57,198 bases of DNA, taken from the NCBI GenBank assembly GCA_002490665.1, contig DKUL01000073.1, forward strand, positions 15,360-72,557. The letters run 5' to 3'. The position numbers and the translations under genes were made by a program. Below, one piece after another: positions 34,429 through 42,730 of the stretch. This DNA is from Lachnospiraceae bacterium UBA7205. Lineage in GTDB: Bacteria > Bacillota > Clostridia > Lachnospirales > Lachnospiraceae. Within the stretch, counting starts at the first letter, position 1. Each line of letters opens with the position of its first letter. The notes beneath the pieces were generated by a model. That model was given only the letters and a program-made list of their open reading frames with translations, was not told where the DNA came from and did no database searches.

Positions 34429-34474
34429 GCATTATTTCCCTCATCGCAACTAGTTCATAGTTACCCCAATCTGT

Positions 34475-37400
34475 TTATTTTTCCTTTTTCAGCGCCGTCA
34501 GGAATGCCTTTGCAGTGCGGTACAGTTCGCCTGTCGGTACTTTGGTGTCCTTGCTGTTTTTGATGTCCCTGTCCTGTCCGAACTTATTCAGGTCAACCGA
34601 CTTTGTCTGCACAAGGCTGATGCCGACCTGCTTGTCGCCTGTCCTGCCAAGCTCTCTTGTAACTGCCTGCTCAAGCTGCTCCAAATCTGCCTTTCCCGCC
34701 CGGTTCTCATACACAACCATGCCGGAAATTCGTTTTTCCGTGACATCAAACTCGGCTGCCACCTTGCCAAACTTTTCCGTGTCAAATGTCACTGCCACCT
34801 TGCCGGTCTTCGACGCATTATGGTATATCTTCAGGTTGACGGATGTAATCTCCCCATCGATATCCATGGGAATCTCATAGTTTTCTTCCTTTGCCAGGTT
34901 TCCTGCCAGCGCAAGCCCTTTATAGAGTGCCTTTGCCGCCTTAACGTCAATGTGCGAGGACGCATTTTCATATATCATATGCTCCACTGCCTTGTTTGCC
35001 TCGCTGATGATTTCCTGATAGGATACCTTTGCCTGCCCTGCATCTGTCAGATTCTCGATAAATGTGTCTGCCTGCTTCAGTACGTCGCCATCCGCCCCAT
35101 CACTCTCCGGCAGCCCGCCGTCCTGTGAATCCGTCTCATCTGCATTGCCTGCATCCTTGTCGTTCTGCCTGATTACTTTTCCAAAGACAGAACCCCTGTC
35201 AAATATCAGCATGGAAGCCGCCTGTATATTGTCGACATTGATTACCTGTCCATAGTTGACAAGTGCGTCGATAATCTGCTCGTCAATCTGCTCCACCTTG
35301 TGCATGTCACTCTGAAAATCCTTTAAATCTTCCGCCTTTTCTCTCGCACGCGCTTCACTGTCCTCGGAAACATGTGCCGCCTTTACGTTCTCTGCAAACT
35401 GCTCAATCGTGGTCTCCCCTGTGATATCCGCTGTATTGACTTTGCCAAAATCCGTGTTCTGTGCAAGCTCGTCATTGATTTCACCGGAAAGTCTGGCGTA
35501 ATATTTCTCCTGCTCTGCCTGCTGCCGGGACTCACTGCCGGAACGGTTCTGATAGCCAGCCTGAATCTGTGTGTCAATTGCCTTTCCTTTTGTGATAAGG
35601 TCTTCCAGTCCGCCAAAACCGTCATCCACACGGACATCCATATTTTTATCTGCCGCTGTCCGCACTGCGGAAAGCATATTTTTGAAGTTGACCTGTGCGC
35701 CTGTCGCCACAAGGCTGCCTATCACTGCACCATCTGATTTTTCTATCTGGCGGAACATCCTGTAAATGCCGATGTACGCCTCGCGCTCCTCCTGGCTGAT
35801 TGCGTTGCTCCTGTCCAGCCTCTGCAGGAACTTGGAATATTTCTCGGCATCTGCCGCCGGATCCAAATCCCTGTTGTCCAGATAGTCTTCCAGCTCTTCC
35901 ATTGTCATTTCAAGCGGGTTTTTCTGCTCGCGTATCATTTGCAGTGTTGCCGCCGGTGTCATGCGGCTTATCACGCCTGTCACCTGGCTGTCCGCCAACT
36001 TTACGGCATTGATGTTTTCCTCGGAAATGTCCATACGGTTATAGCCGAGGATTCTGACTGCGCGCCTGTTTGACTCGCTCGCCTCAAGCCCAAGGTCGGT
36101 GAGTATCTCGTCGATATTTCGAAATGCCTTGCTAATTTTGTCACCCAGGTCTTTGCGCGGCTCCGTCATCAGCGTTTCATATGCTGCGGATGCCCTGTCC
36201 TGCCGGTTCTGGTTCTGACCGCTGCCCGCATTCTGGTTTCCATTTTGTCCATTGAGCTGGTTTTCAAGCTCCTTGCCTGCCTCATGGATATGGAGGAGCG
36301 TACTCTGCGGAATTTTTGACAGCAGTTTTCCAAGTACGGCTGCCGGCATGCCCGCCAGCTCCTTTGTCCTGGAAATCGTTTCTTCATATATAAGGGCGCG
36401 CTGTTCATTCTGCGCCGCATCCTCTCCCTGAAACAGGATGGAACGGATATTGTTTTCCGCCGCCTTCAGGGCTTCGACCAGCTGCGAAAGCTCCGTTGTG
36501 TCGACCAAAATCCCTGCGCGCAGCAGATGCCTGTTTGCCTCCTCTGTCATCATCAAACGGATTTCTTCCAGCTGTCTTCTCGCCTGTACTTCCTTCAGCG
36601 CTGTCTCGTCAACCGTGTCTGCACCCGGTTCCGCTTCTGCCATCTCCACACTTTTATTGTCGGCAGATGCCTTTTCTGCATCTGTATTTTTAACGCCTGC
36701 ATTGGAAACAGCCTGCTCATCAATCTGGCGCTGTGCTTCCGACAGATTTTTGATATTAATTTCTTTCCCTGCCTCTACAGTCTCGTGGACTGCCTCGTCG
36801 GAAATGTTCGCTGTCTGCTCCATGATTTCATGTGCCTGCTGCGCAATGGACTGTTCCCCTGTCATGTCAGCCTGGACGGGCGCTTTTCCGTTTTCCATTG
36901 CGGTAACGCACATGTCCGCAATATCGCCCTGTTCCATGGGCAGTGACAGGTTCCTGAGGTCTGTGACCAGGGTCAGGTTCTTCGCATTCAGCTCAATGCC
37001 GTTTGACACAAGCCACTTTGCATTCTCCACCGCCTGCGCCTTCGTGTCCGCGTCGGTGTCCAGCCCCGCCTGCCCCACAACAGCGTCTATCTTCTGTTCC
37101 AGATTATCCCAGTTGATGTCCTCCGCCTTTTTCGCATAATATCTTGCACCGTTTCCTGCACCGTCACTATAATAGCCCTGGGACTGCCTGATTGTTTCTG
37201 CGCTTGAATACTGTGCCTTGTATATATTTTCAATGGTAGGCGATTTTCCGTTTACAACCAGATATTTGACAGCGTCCTCGGACAGCTCCCCGATGCCGGA
37301 TGCCTCCATCACTGCACTGACAAGCTCTGCCACATTGTCAGCCGTAACAGGTATGTCACTTTTACATAGTGCATCTGTAAGCTGGTTCACCAGTGCATTT

Positions 37401-37858
37401 GCATCCACCCTGCTTCCTGTTATCTGTTCTATTGTTGCCACATCCAGTTCATCATTGTATCCCGCAACCTCGACTCCCGCCTGTGCCAGCGTCACCTTGA
37501 TTCTGTCTACAATCGTCACATATGTCTCCACGTCCGTACTTCCCGGCTGGAAGCCCTCCTCCTGCATTTTCTGGAGGTCTTCCCCTGAAACGCAGCTGGA
37601 CATCACTATCATAAAGTCTTTCTTGGATTGAGCATTCGAATTAGCCGCCTGCTGCATAATATCTTCAGCGGTCATTCCATGACCTCCGTATGCCTCGTTA
37701 TCCATAACTTTATCAGCGATGTCCAGTGTGTACCCGCTCCGCGATACCGTTGTGGTACCTTGTGCGTGAGCGGATGGTTTGTATGTAGTTGTAGTTGTTT
37801 CGGTGCTGCCTGGTTCAGAGACGGGGCGCTGCGCATCAATCGTTACATTCATACACAT
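34475..37858 (-). CDS. DUF6240-type flagellar protein with FliK-like C-terminus
   Basis: A 1127-residue (1125 if ATG 37852 is used) largely helical, Gln/Asn/Glu-rich protein without signal peptide or membrane helices. Residues 1-~330 look like the DUF6240 domain found beside clostridial flagellin genes (EDLQKMQEEGFQPGSTDVE, LVSNGIELNAKNL). Repeated short units of the type LVxNGxxxxxxNL recur along it. The last ~170 residues resemble the FliK/hook-length-control C-terminus (KTGKVAVTFDTEKFGKVAAEFDV, VGISLVQTKSVDLN). It might be an exported ruler or scaffold of the flagellum. AGGGA sits six bases before ATG 37852. A probable sigma-D promoter precedes it. Confidence 0.75.
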   Translation of the reverse strand: MCMNVTIDAQRPVSEPGSTETTTTTYKPSAHAQGTTTVSRSGYTLDIADKVMDNEAYGGHGMTAEDIMQQAANSNAQSKKDFMIVMSSCVSGEDLQKMQEEGFQPGSTDVETYVTIVDRIKVTLAQAGVEVAGYNDELDVATIEQITGSRVDANALVNQLTDALCKSDIPVTADNVAELVSAVMEASGIGELSEDAVKYLVVNGKSPTIENIYKAQYSSAETIRQSQGYYSDGAGNGARYYAKKAEDINWDNLEQKIDAVVGQAGLDTDADTKAQAVENAKWLVSNGIELNAKNLTLVTDLRNLSLPMEQGDIADMCVTAMENGKAPVQADMTGEQSIAQQAHEIMEQTANISDEAVHETVEAGKEINIKNLSEAQRQIDEQAVSNAGVKNTDAEKASADNKSVEMAEAEPGADTVDETALKEVQARRQLEEIRLMMTEEANRHLLRAGILVDTTELSQLVEALKAAENNIRSILFQGEDAAQNEQRALIYEETISRTKELAGMPAAVLGKLLSKIPQSTLLHIHEAGKELENQLNGQNGNQNAGSGQNQNRQDRASAAYETLMTEPRKDLGDKISKAFRNIDEILTDLGLEASESNRRAVRILGYNRMDISEENINAVKLADSQVTGVISRMTPAATLQMIREQKNPLEMTMEELEDYLDNRDLDPAADAEKYSKFLQRLDRSNAISQEEREAYIGIYRMFRQIEKSDGAVIGSLVATGAQVNFKNMLSAVRTAADKNMDVRVDDGFGGLEDLITKGKAIDTQIQAGYQNRSGSESRQQAEQEKYYARLSGEINDELAQNTDFGKVNTADITGETTIEQFAENVKAAHVSEDSEARAREKAEDLKDFQSDMHKVEQIDEQIIDALVNYGQVINVDNIQAASMLIFDRGSVFGKVIRQNDKDAGNADETDSQDGGLPESDGADGDVLKQADTFIENLTDAGQAKVSYQEIISEANKAVEHMIYENASSHIDVKAAKALYKGLALAGNLAKEENYEIPMDIDGEITSVNLKIYHNASKTGKVAVTFDTEKFGKVAAEFDVTEKRISGMVVYENRAGKADLEQLEQAVTRELGRTGDKQVGISLVQTKSVDLNKFGQDRDIKNSKDTKVPTGELYRTAKAFLTALKKEK

Positions 37859-37921
37859 TCCCTGCTCTTTCTGTCAGTCTTATTCCCTTTTTGTTTCATT
37901 TGAGACTACTGTTTGATATAT

Positions 37922-37948
37922 ATGTCGGAATATTTCCGGAAAAACTTA
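37922..37948 (-). promoter_or_regulatory. Probable sigma-D (FliA) promoter of the DUF6240-like/flagellin unit
   Basis: On the minus strand TAAG (37945-37948), 16 bases, CCGACAT (37922-37928), against the Bacillus sigma-D consensus TAAA-N14/16-CCGATAT. It lies about 64 bases before the start codon. Confidence 0.5.
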
Positions 37949-37974
37949 ATGGTGTTATTCAATTTTCTGCTAAT

Positions 37975-38052
37975 CGAGTAGGGGAATGTCCTTCTCCACT
38001 ACTCGTGCGCCGGGCGTCCGTCAGCTTACTGACATATTTCATCTGGACGCCC
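37975..38052 (-). other. Two-hairpin structured element, copy E1
   Basis: Read on the minus strand: outer stem GGGCGTCC/GGACGCCC with an inner stem GTCAG/CTGAC, then a second hairpin CGAGTAGTGG/CCCCTACTCG with loop AGAAGGACATT. It starts five bases after the U-tract of the mraY terminator and ends upstream of the sigma-D promoter. It matches copy E2 at 46701-46778 in sequence of the loops and in length (78 bases), while the second stem differs in sequence but stays paired. Confidence 0.65.
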
Positions 38053-38057
38053 GTGTG

Positions 38058-38089
38058 CAAAAAAAATGCAGCCCTTTCCAAGGCTGCAT
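38058..38089 (-). terminator. Intrinsic terminator of the MraY-family gene
   Basis: On the minus strand ATGCAGCC (38082-38089) pairs with GGCTGCAT (38066-38073), followed by eight Ts. It lies nine bases past the stop. Confidence 0.85.
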
Positions 38090-38097
38090 TCTTTTTG

Positions 38098-39066
38098 CTA
38101 TTTCACGGCTATCACCCACAGGACAGCTGCCGATATCATAATCTGGATAATGGCAAACTTAAACACGGTCTGGGCATTGGACCAGCCAAGGTTTTTGCGG
38201 ACATGGTCGTGAAGCGGCGTCCGGATTTTTGTCAGAATCTTGATATGCAGAAAACGCAGAAGTGACACCTTCACAAGACCGATTCCACCATCCACCATCA
38301 GGACAAATGCCACCAGCAGGTACAGGAACGGACAGCCCGTCTTCATCACCGCAATGGCAATAAACAGCCCCATGGCACGAGAGCCTGCATCCCCCATAAG
38401 CAGGCGGCTCGGTGTCGCGTTAAACCACAGGTAGCCAAGCACGCACGCGATAAAAAGCAGTATCGAATAGGAAAATTCGTATGCCACGCCCATCCTTGTC
38501 ATAATCATATAAATAGTAAACAGCGTGATTCCTGTCAGTGTCCCTGACAGACCGTCAACACCGTCCGCGCAGTTCGTCACATTGATGGAGCCCCACACGA
38601 GTATCACAGCAAGCACGCCGTAGACAAGCGGCGGCAGTGTGATGACCTGCCCGGTAAAGGCAATGGTCACGGCGCTTCCATTGAAGTTGACCATCGTCAC
38701 TGCCGCCATGACAGCGATGACCAGGTCAAGAAGTCCCTTGCGCAGCTCGCCCCATGAAACCCTCGCACAGTCATCCAGGTACCCCGTCATCATTGCCGCA
38801 ACGGTGAGAATCAGATAAATCAGCATCTCACGGTCAACATTTCCGAAAACCAGCATCGCCAGCACAAACACGAGGATAAACACAAATCCCGCACCGCGCG
38901 GTTTTCCCGCCGACAGCCCTCCGTCGTGCGCAAACTCACGCCCATGGTCACGCGGCAGTTTATTCATGCCCGCCGCCAGCATAATGCTGGTCAGAATATA
39001 TGCAAACGCGACACCCAGAAATCCAATAATCCCATAATCCGATACATTCAGAAATTTATTTATCAT
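38098..39066 (-). CDS. mraY: MraY-family phospho-N-acetylmuramoyl-pentapeptide transferase
   Basis: A 322-residue polytopic membrane enzyme of the polyprenyl-phosphate N-acetylhexosamine-1-phosphate transferase family. MraY makes lipid I from UDP-MurNAc-pentapeptide and undecaprenyl phosphate. The Mg-binding pair is in MTGYLDDCAR; the nucleoside loop reads NVTNCADGVDGLSGTLTG; the third Asp is in LLMGDAGSRA; and the cytoplasmic His-rich loop reads TPLHDHVRKNLGWSNAQTVFKF, with HDH where most MraY have HHH. Length is normal. GGAGA nine bases before ATG 39066 fixes the start. Standing alone, it could also be a second MraY-like or a related transferase. Confidence 0.78.
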   Translation of the reverse strand: MINKFLNVSDYGIIGFLGVAFAYILTSIMLAAGMNKLPRDHGREFAHDGGLSAGKPRGAGFVFILVFVLAMLVFGNVDREMLIYLILTVAAMMTGYLDDCARVSWGELRKGLLDLVIAVMAAVTMVNFNGSAVTIAFTGQVITLPPLVYGVLAVILVWGSINVTNCADGVDGLSGTLTGITLFTIYMIMTRMGVAYEFSYSILLFIACVLGYLWFNATPSRLLMGDAGSRAMGLFIAIAVMKTGCPFLYLLVAFVLMVDGGIGLVKVSLLRFLHIKILTKIRTPLHDHVRKNLGWSNAQTVFKFAIIQIMISAAVLWVIAVK

Positions 39067-39117
39067 TTCAATGTCTCCATTCCTGCCCATGCCCTGATTG
39101 AGGGCGCAGGCACAAAT

Positions 39118-40872
39118 TTACCCCAGTTCAAACTGAGCGTTATACAGCTTCGCATAAAATCCACCTTCCTTATTTAAAAGTGTTTCATGGTTCCCCTGCT
39201 CAATTATGTTTCCATCCTTCATGACAAGGATAATATCCGCCTCGCGAATCGTGGAAAGCCTGTGCGCCACGATAAAGCTCGTTCTGCCCTTCATCATTGT
39301 GTGAAATGCCTGCGATATCTTGATTTCGGTGCGCGTGTCGATGGAGGAGGTCGCCTCGTCGAGAATCAGCATCGGGGGCAGGCAGAGCATCACGCGCGTT
39401 ATGCAGAGAAGCTGTTTCTGTCCCTGCGAGAGACTGCCGCCGTCCTCCGTAATCACCGTGTCATATCCCATCGGCAGACGTTTGATAAAGCTGTGTGCGT
39501 GTGCCGCCTTCGCCGCCGCAATGACCTCGTCGTCCGTGGCGTCCGGCTTTCCCATCACAATATTTTCCCGTATCGTCCCCGCATGGAGCCATGTCTCCTG
39601 CAGAACCATGCCAAAGCTCTCCCGCAGGCTTTTACGCGTCATGTCCCTGATATCAATGCCATCAACCTGAATACTCCCGCTATTAACATCATAGAACCGC
39701 ATCAGCAAATTTATGACAGTTGTTTTTCCGCATCCGGTCGGTCCCACAATCGCCACGCGCTGACCGGATCTGACTTCCAGGTTAAAATCCTGTATCAGCT
39801 TCTGGTCGGGATTGTATGAAAAATTGACGTTCCTCATTGTGATATTGCCTTTTGGCGCCTGCAAAACTGCCGCATTGTCCGTCTCCGGTATCTGCGGTTC
39901 CTCCTCGATAAACTCAAACACCCTGCCTGCACATGCCAGCGCGGTCTGCAATTCCGTCACCACGCCGGATATCTCGTTAAACGGCTTGGTGTACTGGTTG
40001 GCATAACTTAAAAAGCTCGTAAGCTGCCCCACGCTGATATAACCCCTTATCGCCAGAAATGCGCCGAGGATGCCCACGCCCGCATAGACAAGGCTGTTGA
40101 CAAAGCGCGTGCATGGGTTGGTCAGCGAGGAGAAAAAGATTGCCTTGACGCTTGCCTTTTGCAGGCGGTCATTGATTTCGCGAAACTGCTCCATTACCTG
40201 CGGCTCATGCCCAAACGCCTTCACGACTTTTTCATTGCCAATCATCTCGTCAATCAGCGCTGTCTGTTCCCCACGCGTCTCCGACTGGAGCTTGGACATG
40301 CTGAATGTCCTTTTCGCAATAAATCCTGCGATAAAAAATGACAATGGTGTCAGTATGACAACGACAACCGTCGTTGAGACATTGATGGAAAACATAAAGA
40401 CCAGCGTACCGATAATCGTCACCACGCCCGTAAAAAGCTGGGTAAATCCCATAAGCAGACCGTCTGAAAACTGGTCTACATCCGCAATGACGCGGCTTAC
40501 GATATCGCCGTGGGAATGTCCGTCAATGTACTTGAGCGGCAGAATCTGTAATTTGTGGAACGCCTCATCGCGCACATCGCGCACGACCTGATAGGCAATC
40601 TTATTGTTACAGGTATTCATCACCCACTGCACCACCGCCGTCAGGACGATGATGACTGCCATCTTCTTTAGTATATCCAGAATCCCATCAAAATCTACTG
40701 CGCCGGGACCAATAATACAATCCACCGCCTGACCGGTAAGAATCGGTATATATAAGGTAAGGATAACCGAAACTGCCGCAAGCACAATGGAAATAAACAG
40801 GAAAATTTTATATTTTCCGATGTGGCGCAACACTTTTTTTAAAATATCACGATTTGAACTTCTATCTTTCAT
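39118..40872 (-). CDS. ABC exporter half-transporter (catalytic subunit of a heterodimer)
   Basis: A 584-residue half-transporter: six transmembrane helices (about 20-310) and an ATPase domain (about 335-575). Walker A is GPTGCGKTT, the signature is LSQGQKQLL, Walker B is MLILDEATSSID with the catalytic Glu, and the H-loop is IVAHRLSTI. It lies five bases after a second half-transporter, so they form a heterodimer of the TM287/TM288, LmrCD or BmrCD type, which export drugs or peptides. This subunit has the normal catalytic glutamate but a variant signature (LSQGQ). GGAGG precedes ATG 40872. Confidence 0.88.
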   Translation of the reverse strand: MKDRSSNRDILKKVLRHIGKYKIFLFISIVLAAVSVILTLYIPILTGQAVDCIIGPGAVDFDGILDILKKMAVIIVLTAVVQWVMNTCNNKIAYQVVRDVRDEAFHKLQILPLKYIDGHSHGDIVSRVIADVDQFSDGLLMGFTQLFTGVVTIIGTLVFMFSINVSTTVVVVILTPLSFFIAGFIAKRTFSMSKLQSETRGEQTALIDEMIGNEKVVKAFGHEPQVMEQFREINDRLQKASVKAIFFSSLTNPCTRFVNSLVYAGVGILGAFLAIRGYISVGQLTSFLSYANQYTKPFNEISGVVTELQTALACAGRVFEFIEEEPQIPETDNAAVLQAPKGNITMRNVNFSYNPDQKLIQDFNLEVRSGQRVAIVGPTGCGKTTVINLLMRFYDVNSGSIQVDGIDIRDMTRKSLRESFGMVLQETWLHAGTIRENIVMGKPDATDDEVIAAAKAAHAHSFIKRLPMGYDTVITEDGGSLSQGQKQLLCITRVMLCLPPMLILDEATSSIDTRTEIKISQAFHTMMKGRTSFIVAHRLSTIREADIILVMKDGNIIEQGNHETLLNKEGGFYAKLYNAQFELG

Positions 40873-40877
40873 TCCGA

Positions 40878-42626
40878 TTACCTCCGCGCTTTTTTGTCCG
40901 GAAATTGCGAATAATAGATTTCCTGATACGTCACATTGTCCGCAAGGAGCTGCTCATGCGTGCCGATGCCTGCCACCGCACCATCGTCCATCACGACAAT
41001 TTTATCGGCATACATGATTGACGCCGCACGCTGCGACACGATGATGACAGTCATGTCATTTCCCATACCCTTCACCGCCGCGCGGAGCTTTGCATCCGTG
41101 GCAAAATCAAGCGCCGAAGCGCTGTCGTCGAGTATCAGGATATCGGGCTTGCGCACAATGGCACGGGCAATCGTGAGGCGCTGTTTCTGACCGCCGGAGA
41201 GATTCTTTCCCCCCTGTGCAATCATAAAGTCAAGCCTGCCCTCCTTGGTATCCACGAACTCCTTCGCCTGCGAGATGCGCAGTGCATCCTCAATATCCTG
41301 CTCTGATGCATGCTCATTTCCCCACAGGAGGTTTTCACGGATTGTTCCCTTGAACAAAACTGCCTTCTGCGGAACGACACCGATTTTTTCCCGCAGCGCG
41401 GCAATGTCGTAGTCCCTGACTTTCATTCCGTCCACAAGCACGCACCCTTTTGTCGCATCATAAAAGCGCGGAATCAGGTTGACCACGGAGGTCTTTCCGG
41501 AGCCTGTACCGCCTATAATGCCGACCGTCTCGCCTTTTTTCACAACAAAGTCAATATCCGTCAGGGATTCATCACCGCCGCCGCTGTAGGTAAGGCTTAC
41601 ATGGTCAAAGACAATCGCCGCCTTCTCGTCGCCGCCGTTGATATTTTCTATGTCCTCCCGGTCAAAGGCACCGTTCTCCATGCTCGACGTGATGCCAAAG
41701 ATACCCTCGACGCGCTTTGCACAGGCAAGCGCCTTTGTGAGCTGTATGATGAGGTTTGCCATCTTGACAAGCTCCACAAGAATCTGCGACATATAGTTTA
41801 CCAGCGCGACCACCGCACCCTGCGTGATGATGCCGTTGTCCACGCGGACAGCCCCTGTCCACAGGAGTATGACAAGCGCGATATTGATGATGATATACGT
41901 CACCGGATTCATCGCCGCCGAAATCTTGCCGACAAACACCTGTGTGTTCAGCAGCAGCTCATTTTCCTGCTCGAACGCCGACGTCTCCGACCCCTCATTG
42001 CAGAATGCACGGATGACACGCGCGCCCGCAAGGTTTTCGCGCGTCCTGCCAAGGATTTTGTCGAGCGCCGCCTGTACCTTTTTGTACAATGGCATACTGG
42101 CGAGCATAATCCCGAACACGACAATGGCGAGCAGCGGAATCGTCACCACAAAAATAAGCGCTGCCTTCACATCCACGGTAAACGCCATCACCATTGCGCC
42201 GAACACAATAAACGGAGAGCGCAGCAGCAGGCGCAGCGTCAGGTTGACACCGTTCTGAATCTGGTTGACATCGCTCGTCATGCGCGTGATGAGCGTGCTG
42301 GTCCCGATGGTGTCAAGCTCTGTATAGGACAGCCCCTGTATATGCGAAAACAGGGCATTTCTAAGCTTTGTCGCAAAGCCGACTGCCGCCTTCGCGCTGA
42401 AATACTGTGCAGTCACCGAGCTGGCAAGTCCCACTGCCGCCAGCAGCACCAGCACTGCCCCCATCCGAAAAATATACGGCGTGTCGCTGTATGCGATGCC
42501 GTTATCAATGATTGCCGCCATGACAAGCGGCACCATCAGCTCAAAGGAAGCCTCAAGCATCTTGAACAAGGGCGCCAGAATGCTTTCCTTCTTGTAATCT
42601 TTTATGTACTTTAACAAGCTTTTCAT
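40878..42626 (-). CDS. ABC exporter half-transporter (degenerate-site subunit)
   Basis: A 582-residue half-transporter with six membrane helices and a C-terminal ATPase domain. Walker A is GGTGSGKTS, the signature is LSGGQKQRL, and Walker B ends LILDDSASALD: the catalytic Glu is replaced by Asp. The H-loop position reads IVSQRAAS, with Gln instead of His. These are the marks of the non-hydrolysing partner in asymmetric ABC exporters, complementing the downstream gene. ATG 42626 has GGAGG ten bases upstream and gives the usual start; the in-frame ATG at 42653 is less likely. A MocR regulator is divergently encoded 104 bases away. Confidence 0.88.
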   Translation of the reverse strand: MKSLLKYIKDYKKESILAPLFKMLEASFELMVPLVMAAIIDNGIAYSDTPYIFRMGAVLVLLAAVGLASSVTAQYFSAKAAVGFATKLRNALFSHIQGLSYTELDTIGTSTLITRMTSDVNQIQNGVNLTLRLLLRSPFIVFGAMVMAFTVDVKAALIFVVTIPLLAIVVFGIMLASMPLYKKVQAALDKILGRTRENLAGARVIRAFCNEGSETSAFEQENELLLNTQVFVGKISAAMNPVTYIIINIALVILLWTGAVRVDNGIITQGAVVALVNYMSQILVELVKMANLIIQLTKALACAKRVEGIFGITSSMENGAFDREDIENINGGDEKAAIVFDHVSLTYSGGGDESLTDIDFVVKKGETVGIIGGTGSGKTSVVNLIPRFYDATKGCVLVDGMKVRDYDIAALREKIGVVPQKAVLFKGTIRENLLWGNEHASEQDIEDALRISQAKEFVDTKEGRLDFMIAQGGKNLSGGQKQRLTIARAIVRKPDILILDDSASALDFATDAKLRAAVKGMGNDMTVIIVSQRAASIMYADKIVVMDDGAVAGIGTHEQLLADNVTYQEIYYSQFPDKKARR

Positions 42627-42667
42627 AAAAGTTTTCCCTCCGGTCCGTTTCATTTCTTTGCTCCGGC

Positions 42668-42696
42668 TTGCATCCCCTGCCCAGCCGTGTTACTAT
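42668..42696 (+). promoter_or_regulatory. Sigma-A promoter of the MocR-type regulator
   Basis: TTGCAT (42668-42673), 17 bases, TACTAT (42691-42696), 34 bases before ATG 42731. The region between the two divergent starts (42627-42730) would hold the shared operator. Confidence 0.55.
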
Positions 42697-42730
42697 TTAT
42701 CATAACACAAACAGGGGAGGTGGACAACCT

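Noticed and set aside
34429..34474. Sigma-D promoter directly before flagellin
   Set aside because: TAAA is present but there is no CCGATAT-like box at 14-16 bases.
37975..38052. E1/E2 as c-di-GMP riboswitches
   Set aside because: The GEMM-I core motifs are absent, and E1 lies upstream of the likely gene promoter.
41310..42614. 434-residue frame opposite the ABC half-transporter
   Set aside because: It is a shadow of the transporter gene; sequence is His/Arg-rich without domain features.
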